Shown here piece after piece: positions 19,489-27,684 of a DNA stretch of 64,000 nt. The position numbers were made by a program, and so were the translations under genes. Location of the stretch: assembly GCF_001636405.1 (NCBI RefSeq), contig NZ_KV440950.1, positions 3,762,778 to 3,826,777 of the forward strand. Direction: 5' to 3'. Each line of letters begins with the position of its first letter. The first letter of the stretch is position 1. Under the pieces are notes generated by a model. It worked only from the letters and a program-made list of their open reading frames with translations, did not search any database and was not told the DNA's origin. This DNA comes from Peribacillus frigoritolerans (lineage in GTDB: Bacteria; Bacillota; Bacilli; Bacillales; DSM-1321).

Positions 19489-19961
19489 GGTAATATCCTC
19501 CCAAAATGTCTAATAGTTTCTAAGAAGCTTACTCCGTTAGTTTAAAGGAAAATCCAATCCGGTTACTCCATCCTGAATTCTCCTGTCTAAATAACAAATC
19601 CCCACTGTCTTACGGAGATTTCCCTTAAAGCCTTCTCCTTCAATTCCTGAAACAAATGGTCCTCTTCCTGACTCCTTCAATTTTTTCATTTTTTTGTAGC
19701 TAAACTTACGTCATATGGAATGACAAAGTTAATGACCAAAATAACTAAACCTGTATCGAAGTCCTTGATTTATGCCGAAAGGTTCTGAATAATGTGACCA
19801 TTGTCGTATCAGTAACGATGAGCACTTAGGAAGGCATTCTTGCCATTCGGAGTGCTTAGCATAAGCTTTGTGCCCCTGGTACCTGAAGACGGATAGTCAC
19901 TTATTCCTGAGATTTTTTGCTTTCTTAAAAAAGAAGGAGTTCCGCTATCTAGTTCCTTCTT
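19489..19961 (-). pseudogene. Gap holding the 3' relic of a second SSS symporter
   Basis: Within 19687-19815 the minus strand reads VTDTTMVTLFRTF, then after one frame change IKDFDTGLVILVINFVI. This matches the tail of the intact symporter at 8692 (TLFPSLPQVIKDLDIG and LAILIINIVV). The remainder of the gap has no open frame. A transporter gene has been largely deleted between the Rieske and ThDP genes. Confidence 0.7.
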
Positions 19962-21011
19962 TCACTCACCATTGATGGCGTTTTCATAAAGGCCGTGGAA
20001 AAATTTGATTGCATACTCAGTCGGAGAATAAACTCCGTATTTGAAGGCATTCGTGTGGAAACCTTTTTGCAATAACTCCACAAGATCGAAATCTTCTTTC
20101 CTGACCTGATCCACGAATCGAATCAGTTCTTTCTGCTCCTCATTAATTTCATCTGATTTAAAGTAGTAGCTATAGATAGCCAGCGATTTATCCGGAGTCA
20201 GCGGCAAAATTTGGCTTGTCGTCATATTTCCGGCTTCTCCAGGATAGATGCTCACCATCAAGTTCGGCCATACCCAATAGAAATTGGCGTGCTCCTCTTG
20301 ATCTTCATTTGTTTTGTTGGTCAGTTTGGAATATTGACATGAAAAATTGTCATGCAAATCAATGTGGTAATTTTTCATATCGAAGGTTTTTGAAAACTCA
20401 GGGTGTGCAATCGTACAATGGTCACACTCCAAATAATTATCAACAACCGCTTTCCAGTTGGCATCAATGACTCTTTGTGTTACGCGAACCTTTTTCAATG
20501 AATCTAAGAACGTGTATTTTTCCAAGTTGGCCATCAATTCTCCATATGTTTCCGCCATTGGCCTTGCCTCTGGGTTCAAATTTATGAAGATCAATGACTG
20601 GAATACTTCAAGCTTCACTTGTGTCATGCAGCTATGGTTGCCTAATTCATTTGTATCAAAGTTTGGTGCCCTATTCAATTTTCCGTTCAATTGAAATGTC
20701 CAGCCGTGATAAGAACACATGAAAACCTTTTTATTCCCTTGTTCGCCTTTTTCCACTTTCGATCCTCTATGAGGACAAATATTGTAAAAGGCATTCAATT
20801 CATTATTTTTATCTCTACTGATGATTAATGGCTGATCTGCTATATCAAAAGTGAAGAAGTCTCCAACCTTTTCCACTTGGCTTGTATGTCCGGCTAAAAT
20901 CCAGTTGTTTTGGAAGATTTTTTTCTTTTCCTCTTCAAATATTTGCGGGTTCACATAATTACCGTATGGAAGAGTGTGTTCCAAGTTCTGATTTGTTTGT
21001 AACTGTTTCAT
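19962..21011 (-). CDS. Rieske non-heme iron oxygenase, alpha subunit (quaternary-amine type)
   Basis: 349 residues from the ATG at 21011, preceded by GAAGGGGGA; an ATG eight codons earlier is less well placed. The Rieske [2Fe-2S] centre is C79-P-H81-R-G and C99-S-Y-H102-G-W. The catalytic domain has NYLECDHCTIAHPEF, giving His198 and His203 as iron ligands, with Glu195 where most relatives carry the bridging Asp. The Glu form is known from the carnitine monooxygenase/glycine-betaine demethylase branch. It is expected to attack a C-N bond of a betaine-like substrate using electrons from the ferredoxin encoded just upstream. It has its own sigma-54 promoter P2. Confidence 0.88.
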   Translation of the reverse strand: MKQLQTNQNLEHTLPYGNYVNPQIFEEEKKKIFQNNWILAGHTSQVEKVGDFFTFDIADQPLIISRDKNNELNAFYNICPHRGSKVEKGEQGNKKVFMCSYHGWTFQLNGKLNRAPNFDTNELGNHSCMTQVKLEVFQSLIFINLNPEARPMAETYGELMANLEKYTFLDSLKKVRVTQRVIDANWKAVVDNYLECDHCTIAHPEFSKTFDMKNYHIDLHDNFSCQYSKLTNKTNEDQEEHANFYWVWPNLMVSIYPGEAGNMTTSQILPLTPDKSLAIYSYYFKSDEINEEQKELIRFVDQVRKEDFDLVELLQKGFHTNAFKYGVYSPTEYAIKFFHGLYENAINGE

Positions 21012-21071
21012 TTTTTCCATTCCCCCTTCTATCATTCAAATCCCTGAAAATGTTTTCTCCTAAAATTCAAT

Positions 21072-21087
21072 TGCAAATTTCATGCCA
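21072..21087 (-). promoter_or_regulatory. Sigma-54 promoter P2 (Rieske oxygenase)
   Basis: The minus strand reads TGGCATGAAATTTGCA, 15 of 16 matches to TGGCACRNNNNTTGCW with correct GG-GC spacing. Expected start of transcription is near 21060, about 50 bases before the ATG. Confidence 0.88.
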
Positions 21088-21156
21088 ACTACTTTTTTAT
21101 ATAAAAGCCGATATTGACGAGGTTTTAAAAAATGAAAGCGAGTTCATTAGCGTTCA

Positions 21157-21174
21157 GAGTGTGTACCTAAACTC
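21157..21174. promoter_or_regulatory. Candidate enhancer element near P2
   Basis: GAGT-GTGTACCTAA-ACTC lies 70 bp upstream of P2 and overlaps the 3' end of the ferredoxin region. It shares GAGT..ACTC half-sites with the perfect palindrome near P3. Confidence 0.35.
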
Positions 21175-21185
21175 ACTCATTGGCA

Positions 21186-21452
<267 letters not shown>

Positions 21453-22490
21453 TTAAAAATTACTTTTAACTAATGATTTTTCTTTCTTCGTTTCTTTTTC
21501 TTCCATTAATGTTGTACTGTGCACCGTATGCAATTTAGCTTTCGGATCCAAATACACTTTTACGTTGCTGACAGCAATTGGTGCTTCGCCAAAACCGGTC
21601 GCTATCAATTTCACTTTTCCTTCATATGTGCAAATGTCACCAACTGCATAAATACCTTCTATGTTCGTTTCCATTTTGGAATTCACTACAATCGAGTTTT
21701 TCTCGAATTCCAATCCCCAATCTTTAATTGGTCCAAGTGAAGAAATAAAGCCGTAATTTACGAGTACATCGTCAACATCCATTTCGATTGTTTCGTCATA
21801 TTTCGCATGTTTGACTATCACTTTTTCTACTTTCTCATCTCCGACAAGTTCAACCGGAACATATGGAGTCAATATCTCCACCTTCGACCGATTTAATAAT
21901 TCTACACTGTGCTCATGAGCACGGAATTGATCTCGGCGATGAACGATGGTTACTTTTTCTGTGATCGGCTCCAACATCAACGCCCAGTCAACTGCCGAAT
22001 CTCCTCCGCCAAACACGGACACTTTTTCACCTTCAAACTGTGCTAAGTTTTGAACGGAATAATGTAGATTCGTTTCTTCGAATTTGTCTTCCCCTTCAAG
22101 CTTCAGCTTGCGTGGTTGGAAAGCACCGTTTCCTGCGGTAATAATGATTGTTTTCGAATAGTGAACTTCCTTATCCGTTTCAATGGTGAAAATGCCTTCT
22201 TTATCTTTTTCCACATGTTCAACCGATTGTCCGAGACAGGTTTGAACTTCGAACTGATTCATTTGTTCAACCAGGTTGCTGATGAGTTCTTGTGCCTTCA
22301 CTTTAGGGAATCCAGCAACATCATATATAAACTTCTCGGGATAAAGAGCCGATAATTGCCCACCTAACTGTGGTAAACTCTCAATAATTTTCACGGATGC
22401 TTGGCGCATGCCTGCATAAAAAGCGGTGTATAATCCCGCCGGTCCTCCGCCAATAATGGTAATATCTACAACCTCACGATGGTCTCCCAT
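21453..22490 (-). CDS. Ferredoxin-NAD(P)+ reductase, thioredoxin-reductase-like (YumC type)
   Basis: 345 residues. FAD-binding [16 protein letters not shown] is at the N-terminus, NAD(P)-binding [15 protein letters not shown] in the middle and the second FAD segment [25 protein letters not shown] near the end. It lacks the CxxC of thioredoxin reductases, as expected for the YumC class. GGAGGG precedes the start. It is the first gene behind the perfect sigma-54 promoter P1, followed by the ferredoxin. Role: pass electrons from NAD(P)H to the ferredoxin for the Rieske oxygenase. Confidence 0.9.
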   Translation of the reverse strand: MGDHREVVDITIIGGGPAGLYTAFYAGMRQASVKIIESLPQLGGQLSALYPEKFIYDVAGFPKVKAQELISNLVEQMNQFEVQTCLGQSVEHVEKDKEGIFTIETDKEVHYSKTIIITAGNGAFQPRKLKLEGEDKFEETNLHYSVQNLAQFEGEKVSVFGGGDSAVDWALMLEPITEKVTIVHRRDQFRAHEHSVELLNRSKVEILTPYVPVELVGDEKVEKVIVKHAKYDETIEMDVDDVLVNYGFISSLGPIKDWGLEFEKNSIVVNSKMETNIEGIYAVGDICTYEGKVKLIATGFGEAPIAVSNVKVYLDPKAKLHTVHSTTLMEEKETKKEKSLVKSNF

Positions 22491-22636
22491 TTAAGTGCCC
22501 TCCTTCATCTATTTACAGTTCAAAATATTTCAACTATTATAAAGTGCAAAGTAATAAGATTTTATCGGCATAACGAATCTTTATATGTAATCGTGTACAC
22601 CAACCTCCCACTCTTATTACTGTACTCTATAATACT

Positions 22637-22652
22637 TGCAATAACCGTGCCA
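22637..22652 (-). promoter_or_regulatory. Sigma-54 promoter P1 (reductase-ferredoxin), perfect consensus
   Basis: The minus strand reads TGGCACGGTTATTGCA, a full match to TGGCACRNNNNTTGCW. The start site would be near 22625, leaving a leader of about 135 bases before the reductase ATG. Confidence 0.93.
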
Positions 22653-22721
22653 ACTTTTAAAGAGCGGCGAAACCACATGTTGATTCACTAAATCGCCCAA
22701 CATTCATTTTTTTTGAACGTT

Positions 22722-22745
22722 TTTGTACTCAACTGAGTTCTCTCA
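22722..22745. promoter_or_regulatory. Candidate enhancer in the divergent region
   Basis: TGTACTCAACTGAGTTC contains the half-site GTACTCAA seen in the palindrome near P3 and an internal ACTCA-AC-TGAGT repeat. It is about 75 bp upstream of P1 and just before the activator gene, so it could serve P1 and autoregulation. Confidence 0.45.
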
Positions 22746-22777
22746 AACTCACATTATGTTTTTCAGGAGGTCACAAC

Positions 22778-24148
22778 ATGATTTTATCTAATTTTTTAAT
22801 CAATTTCGATTTGGATATGGAAACGCTTATTAAAATTTTGGATTATTCTTCTGATGAAATTTTTGTTTTGGATAAGAATATGAAAATTATTTATGTAAAT
22901 GATGCCTGTAAGAAGCATTACGGTTTAAATAAGGAAGAAGTTATAGGGAAATCAAGCTTGGAATTAGTGGATAAAGGCTATTGGTATCCCTCAATTTTTC
23001 CCGATATATTGGAAAGAAAAGAGCCGATTATGATTAAACAAACCACTGTCCTCGGTGCAGAGCTGCTCACTTCTGCTATCCCTATTTTAAATGAAAAGAA
23101 GGAAGTGGAATTGGTTGTAACAACCGCAAGGGAATTACAAAGCTATAAAATGCTGAAGGTAAAAGAAAAGGATTCAGATCAAAGTAAAGAAACGGAAGAC
23201 CCATTCGCCAGCATCATCACCAATAATGAAAAAATGAAATATGTACTGAAGTTTGCCAAGAAGGTAGCGGCTGCAAACTCTACTATATTAATTCTTGGTG
23301 AGTCCGGAACAGGTAAAAGCGTTTTGGCCCAATATGTCCACGAAAACAGCAGCAGAAAGAACGGTCCCTTTTTAACAATCAATTGTGCAGCTATTCCTGC
23401 TGAATTAATGGAGTCCGAGCTTTTTGGCTATACACCAGGAGCTTTTACAAATGCAAACCGTTCCGGAAAAAAAGGGCTGCTGGATAGTGTTAATGGAGGT
23501 ACAGTGTTTCTTGATGAAATCGGGGACATGCCTTTGCCTCTTCAGGCCAAAATGCTTCAAGTCATTCAGGAGAAAAAATTCATTCCTATTGGTGGAAATA
23601 AAGAAAAGAAGGTGGATATCCGTATTATTGCCGCGACCAATAAAGACTTGAACGAAATGGTGAAAAATAAAACGTTTCGGGAAGATTTATATTACAGGCT
23701 GAACGTAGTGGATATCAAAATGCTTCCCCTTCGAGAAAGAAAGGAAGATATCAGCCCGCTCACTTATTATTTCTTATATAAATTTAATCGAAACTATGAA
23801 ATGAATAAATTAATTTCGGAAGATTGTCTCAAATGGCTGACCCATTATTCCTGGCCCGGAAACGTAAGGCAATTAGAAAACCTCATTGAAAGGCTTGTCA
23901 TTACAAGCGATGATGTCATCGGTATCGATGACCTACCCGAAGGAATTTATAACCATAGCCAGCTGAAGATTGGAAAAAATGCCCCTACCTCCCTCAATGA
24001 GGCGATAGAATTGGCAAAAAAGGAGATGGTTCTTACATCTTACAAACTGAATCGAAGCTCTAGGCGTGTCGCCAAGGATTTACAAATCAGCCAAACACAT
24101 GCAGCCAAATTGATCAGAGAGTATTGTCAGGACTTGAAGGAGGATTGA
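22778..24148 (+). CDS. Sigma-54-dependent transcriptional activator (PAS - AAA+ - Fis HTH)
   Basis: 456 residues. A PAS sensor domain covers about residues 14-120. The AAA+ domain has Walker A GESGTGKS (174-181), the sigma-54 contact loop GAFTNA (221-226) where the family norm is GAFTGA, and Walker B VFLDE (243-247). A Fis-type helix-turn-helix closes the protein (RRVAKDLQISQTHAAKLIREY). AGGAGG precedes the ATG. It is transcribed away from the reductase operon, whose promoter P1 is a perfect sigma-54 site. It almost certainly activates that operon and the other -24/-12 promoters to the left. Confidence 0.92.
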   Translation: MILSNFLINFDLDMETLIKILDYSSDEIFVLDKNMKIIYVNDACKKHYGLNKEEVIGKSSLELVDKGYWYPSIFPDILERKEPIMIKQTTVLGAELLTSAIPILNEKKEVELVVTTARELQSYKMLKVKEKDSDQSKETEDPFASIITNNEKMKYVLKFAKKVAAANSTILILGESGTGKSVLAQYVHENSSRKNGPFLTINCAAIPAELMESELFGYTPGAFTNANRSGKKGLLDSVNGGTVFLDEIGDMPLPLQAKMLQVIQEKKFIPIGGNKEKKVDIRIIAATNKDLNEMVKNKTFREDLYYRLNVVDIKMLPLRERKEDISPLTYYFLYKFNRNYEMNKLISEDCLKWLTHYSWPGNVRQLENLIERLVITSDDVIGIDDLPEGIYNHSQLKIGKNAPTSLNEAIELAKKEMVLTSYKLNRSSRRVAKDLQISQTHAAKLIREYCQDLKED

Positions 24149-24389
24149 ACATCCAGGCGGATGTTGCGAAGCTTAGCTTGTTGTCTGGGGTAATGAAATA
24201 TAAGCCGTTTTTGTACGGATACGATTCAAAAGCACTCGGCTTCCTTAACTTCGAGGAGATTTAATTTCTAAAACATTTTTATTTATTGGATTTAGTTTCG
24301 ATGATCCAAATTAAAGACGTCGCAGAAAAATGGGGTTTATCTCGAACAACGATTTATCGGTATTTAGAAAAACATTAAAATGAAGAAAT
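24149..24389 (+). other. Intergenic region with a small HTH-like fragment
   Basis: From 24301 a 25-codon frame reads IQIKDVAEKWGLSRTTIYRY and stops. It looks like an orphan helix-turn-helix fragment, perhaps the N-terminus of a gene cut off by the IS6-family insertion that follows. Nothing else is recognisable. Confidence 0.3.
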
Positions 24390-25218
24390 CCGGTTCTGGT
24401 GCAAAAAACAATAGAGACATAGAACCTACATGGCTTGTTTAATGCCAGATTATGATGCAATTCCAAACAACTTCACCCGTTGGTGAAGTTGTCCTTTTTT
24501 CATCATATGCATCGCTTCAATGCCACTCAATATAGAAATGGCTGTTTCATACGACTTGAATCCCAACATAGAACGCACACGTTTCTTAATGAAACGATGA
24601 TCTTGTTCCACTATATTGTTAAGGTACCGTATTCGTCTGATTTTAACGCCTTCAGGCATCATCTTTTCCTCTTTTAACTGCTCAATGGCTAAAGGATACG
24701 CTGGGTTTTTATCAACCGTAACGACACGTGGTGTTGTAGAATGACAAACAGCCAAGGCTTTTTTGAAAAAGCACTTGGCTGCTTTGGTATCTCTTGATTT
24801 ACTTAAATAAAAGTCAATTGTATTTCCTTCAGAATCCACAGCACGATATAGATACATCCATTGGCCTTTGACTTTGATATACGTTTCATCGACTCTCCAG
24901 GAGTCATTTGTTGGCTTAAGATGACGCCGTACTCTTTCATCTAATTCAGGCCCGTATTGATGAACCCAACGCATAATGGTTGTGTGAGCTATGGATAAGC
25001 CGCGTTCCTCCATCATTTCCACCAAATCACGAAAACTAAGGCTGTACCGTAGGTACCATCTAACCGTTAACAAAATAATATCAGGCTGATAATGCTTCCA
25101 TTTGAACAAAATTTGTTTTTCCATATCGATCACACACCTTTTTTAGGGTAATAGTATCAGTATGTCCAAGATTTAGAGATTCATTGCAATTATTTTGAAG
25201 TTTTTGCACAAGAACCGG
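24390..25218 (-). mobile_element. IS6-family insertion sequence, complete
   Basis: Near-perfect terminal inverted repeats bound the element: left CCGGTTCTGGTGCAAAAA and, at the right end in reverse complement, CCGGTTCTTGTGCAAAAA, one mismatch in 18. Between them lies one intact transposase gene. The 8-bp flanks are not direct repeats of each other, so this copy may have arisen by recombination or adjacent deletion rather than a simple insertion. Confidence 0.88.
24450..25133 (-). CDS. IS6-family DDE transposase
   Basis: 227 residues, normal length. An N-terminal HTH is followed by the DDE core: first Asp in WRVDETYIKVKG, second Asp in VVTVDKNPAYPLA, Glu in YLNNIVEQDHRFIKKR. All three residues are present and there is no frameshift, so it looks functional. 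The start is either the first codon of MIDMEKQ or its second Met. Confidence 0.93.
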   Translation of the reverse strand: MIDMEKQILFKWKHYQPDIILLTVRWYLRYSLSFRDLVEMMEERGLSIAHTTIMRWVHQYGPELDERVRRHLKPTNDSWRVDETYIKVKGQWMYLYRAVDSEGNTIDFYLSKSRDTKAAKCFFKKALAVCHSTTPRVVTVDKNPAYPLAIEQLKEEKMMPEGVKIRRIRYLNNIVEQDHRFIKKRVRSMLGFKSYETAISILSGIEAMHMMKKGQLHQRVKLFGIAS

Positions 25219-25275
25219 TATTTCTTTTCGGTATGCAATTGTATATCAGTTTCGAATTTAGAGAAATAAAAAAAG

Positions 25276-25325
25276 AAAGATAAATTCTCGTTCCAAACCA
25301 AAAGGCAGGAAAAGAATTTATCTTT
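25276..25325 (-). terminator. Terminator of glaH
   Basis: AAAGATAAATTC pairs with GAATTTATCTTT, and a U-rich tract (CTTTTTTTATTTC) follows on the minus strand, 50 bp below the glaH stop. Confidence 0.8.
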
Positions 25326-25373
25326 AAAAGGTTTTTGGGGATGGAAATAAACGATAGGGTTTACAGGTAAAAC

Positions 25374-26312
25374 TTATTGGTTAAAACGTCCTCGCTGACG
25401 AAGTAATTCACGGTTCAAGTTTGGATCCTTTTCAAATGCAGCACGTCCGTGAAGCCAAAAAATATTATTGACGACAACCAAATCACCAACAGGAAGTTCT
25501 AGTTCAATTACACTTTCATCAGCTTCCAATGAATCAGAGAAATCACGTAGGTATTTTGCCTGTTCAATGGATTCAGGATAAACAAATTGATCGATAAAAC
25601 AAACACCGGGCTTGTTATTATGATTGAAGAAAGTTAAACGTTCAATCTCTTGATCAATATTTTTACTTTTTGGAGCCTTATACGTAAATTTTTGATTTGA
25701 TAATGGATGTTTGATGTACTTATCAAGTTCCTTCCAATCATCAAGGTGTAATAAACGTGATTCGCCTCCGCGGGCATTTTTTTCGATCGTTTTCATCATT
25801 AGCAACCAGTCTGTCGGCTCATCTACAAACGTACCGTCTGTATGAAGTGTAAATAAACGATACGCCTGACGTAGATATGAATCGCTGCTATCTGTATCTT
25901 GTACACTAAAACGTGCATAGTATTTTCCAGACATTGCATCATGATTTGGAGTTCCAAGTAAGTAAGAAATCGCTGTTGCGAAAATAACATATTCATCAGT
26001 ATTTTCAGTGACGCCTTCTAAACCAAGAGTAAATCCGCCGGACTCTCGATCATGAACGATACTCCGAAGTACTTCGCCAAACTCTTCTCCTACTTGATTC
26101 AATAGGTAAGAAGCGACAATGTGACGTGCGTATGGTGTATATTCCAAATGTTGTACTGATTGATTATCCTTTAATAATACTTCCAAAAAACTTCCAATTG
26201 CCTCTTTTGAGATTTCAATATGATACAAACGATCTGTTTGCGAGTGAACTTTAACCTCATATTTTTCAGTTTTCTTTTCAAACTTAGCTTTCCTTTTTTC
26301 TGCAATACTCAT
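25374..26312 (-). CDS. glaH: Glutarate 2-hydroxylase (CsiD/GlaH family)
   Basis: 312 residues matching E. coli CsiD in length and landmarks: DAMSGKYYARFSVQ, DSSDSYLRQAYR, the iron facial triad starting in LHTDGTFV (His and Asp), LLMMKTIEKNARGG, SRLLHLDDWKELD, and the distal His in NNIFWLHGRAAFEKDP with the 2-oxoglutarate-binding Arg in RELLRQRGRF. The family hydroxylates glutarate to L-2-hydroxyglutarate in lysine catabolism, using Fe(II), O2 and 2-oxoglutarate. RBS AGGAGG precedes the start. The next enzyme, LhgO, is only a fragment upstream, so the product may not be reoxidised locally. Confidence 0.9.
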   Translation of the reverse strand: MSIAEKRKAKFEKKTEKYEVKVHSQTDRLYHIEISKEAIGSFLEVLLKDNQSVQHLEYTPYARHIVASYLLNQVGEEFGEVLRSIVHDRESGGFTLGLEGVTENTDEYVIFATAISYLLGTPNHDAMSGKYYARFSVQDTDSSDSYLRQAYRLFTLHTDGTFVDEPTDWLLMMKTIEKNARGGESRLLHLDDWKELDKYIKHPLSNQKFTYKAPKSKNIDQEIERLTFFNHNNKPGVCFIDQFVYPESIEQAKYLRDFSDSLEADESVIELELPVGDLVVVNNIFWLHGRAAFEKDPNLNRELLRQRGRFNQ

Positions 26313-26368
26313 GAATAATTCCTCCTGTTATTTGTAGAATAGGTTAATGAGTTAACGGGAAATATAAA

Positions 26369-26423
26369 AAGCCAGTCGCACAAGTTCCCTATTAAAATAG
26401 GATTCTACTTGTACAACTGGCTT
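26369..26423 (-). promoter_or_regulatory. Strong terminator-like hairpin in the glaH leader
   Basis: On the minus strand AAGCCAGT..ACAAGT pairs with ACTTGT..ACTGGCTT, with an inner TCCTATT/AATAGGGA stem, followed by TTTTTATA. It ends about 55 bases before the glaH ATG. It is either the terminator of the DUF3870 gene or an attenuator controlling glaH; there is little room for a promoter between it and glaH. The rest of 26,430-26,640 is AT-rich and may hold the glaH promoter (TTGACA on the minus strand near 26600). Confidence 0.6.
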
Positions 26424-26643
26424 ATATTCACTTCACTGCTCTATACAATAGAGTCACAGCGAATATGCAGTTTATGTATTATTTATGTTTCCTGTTTCCA
26501 ATTATTATAATCTATTCACGATTTTGAAAAGGTATTTTACAAAAGGTGATAATGTCATAACAATGGCTTCATTCAATTGAAACACTTTCGCATTCTAATG
26601 TCAATTCTTTTTACTTATTATTCAGATAAATTAAATTATAACT

Positions 26644-26985
26644 CTAGTTTGGTTGTTTTGGTTTTTCCCCGGACTTAATTTGCTGAAAATGGAGGTCTAC
26701 GTCTTTTAATGCAGCGATCAAGGCATTTGTTGCCTTTCCCCTATAATATAATTGAATAGATTCTATCGCATGATCAACACCATCATTTAAACTAGTCCCT
26801 TTTAACACTCGTCCAATAAATTCACGTCCATGTTCTGTTGCCAATGTACAAGAAGCTTCTAGTATAACCCCATATTTTGCATCGACTTCTGCAGTAATGG
26901 TTAACGTTTCAAAGACACTTTTTGCTGCCATTCCCTGGGGTAAACGTGCGTGACCTGCAATAAATATAGTTTTACCATTAAACAT
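26644..26985 (-). CDS. DUF3870 domain protein
   Basis: 113 residues; the domain fills the protein (GHARLPQGMAAKSVFETL, VILEASCTLATEHGREFIG, YYRGKATNALIAALKDVDLH). The conserved Cys in SCTLATE is present. Biochemical function unknown; DUF3870 proteins accompany catabolic enzymes. RBS AGAGGAAG precedes the ATG. It begins 30 bp after the end of the lhgO remnant and lies upstream of glaH, so all three were probably one glutarate operon. Confidence 0.82.
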   Translation of the reverse strand: MFNGKTIFIAGHARLPQGMAAKSVFETLTITAEVDAKYGVILEASCTLATEHGREFIGRVLKGTSLNDGVDHAIESIQLYYRGKATNALIAALKDVDLHFQQIKSGEKPKQPN

Positions 26986-27015
26986 GAGTCTTCTTCCTCT
27001 CTAAAAATGATTTAT

Positions 27016-27210
27016 TTATTTTGTTAATGTAGCTTCCAATAAGTGCGATTGTTCTGGGATACGGTTAACAACCTCTTTTCCAATTTCAATGGAAGCTGTA
27101 GCTGCAGGAGACGGAGCGTTACATACATGAATAGTACGTTTCCCCATAATAATATGAAAGTCATCTACCATATTCCCATCCTTCCCATCCTTCTGGATAA
27201 TCCATTCCTG
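27016..27210 (-). pseudogene. lhgO: 3' remnant of L-2-hydroxyglutarate oxidase gene
   Basis: The frame DGKDGNMVDDFHIIMGKRT followed by IHVCNAPSPAATASIEIGKE is the C-terminal FAD-site region of LhgO (in E. coli the same place reads HTCNAPSPAATSAIPIG). Nothing of the first ~300 codons is present. LhgO oxidises L-2-hydroxyglutarate to 2-oxoglutarate and would be the partner of GlaH, so its loss is biologically meaningful unless another copy exists elsewhere. Confidence 0.8.
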
Positions 27211-27400
27211 TTATTGGAACATCCCGTTGGTTCCCATTCGTCAATTCCTCATGATACAAGACTGCTTCCGCCTGGCCAAATTTCAAACGATATTGGAGAC
27301 GTGGGTGTTCGATCACTTCCAAAATCACGCCTTCTTTTTTTTCAAATTGTTTAAAGAATGGCGCGTTCTTAAATGATCCAGTTTCGAAAAGGGTTTAAAG
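27211..27400 (-). pseudogene. Unidentified coding relic next to the lhgO remnant
   Basis: An open minus-strand stretch reads NAPFFKQFEKKEGVILEVIE and EHPRLQYRLKFGQAEAVLYH before ending in EGWEYG. It has no start codon and partly overlaps the lhgO frame. It appears protein-like but I do not recognise the family. Confidence 0.35.
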
Positions 27401-27453
27401 ATTAAAGAATATGAAAAAAAGTCCAGATTAATAAAAGATACTTCCACACCTAC
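27366..27453 (+). repeat. Diverged direct repeat, left copy
   Basis: The sequence around GGTTTAAAGATTAAAGA and AGTCCAGATTAATA..CTTCCACA recurs at 29608-29684. The two copies flank the DHA2 transporter gene. In both, one frame reads like a protein relic (WFKIKDMKSSPD in the right copy). Confidence 0.5.
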
Positions 27454-27499
27454 ATCTAATTCATGTATGTTTACTTCTTTTTATAAAGAAAGGAAAAGA

Positions 27500-27548
27500 T
27501 AAAAGAGGGAGAACAAATCACCTGGATGACTTGTTCCCCCTCTTTTTT
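27500..27548. terminator. Long bidirectional terminator
   Basis: AAAAGAGGG-GAACAA pairs with TTGTTC-CCCTCTTTT around an 18-base loop, with T-runs on both sides. Confidence 0.8.
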
Positions 27549-27684
27549 AGAATCCCTTAGGTAGGCACGACAAAGGAATGATAGGGCCTGGGAGGGAAAG
27601 CTACCAGGGGCGGCGTTGGAAAATGTTCATAACAAGTTAAAATATGGAGTTCTAATATTTAGCTTAAAAAATCAATTCAAATAT

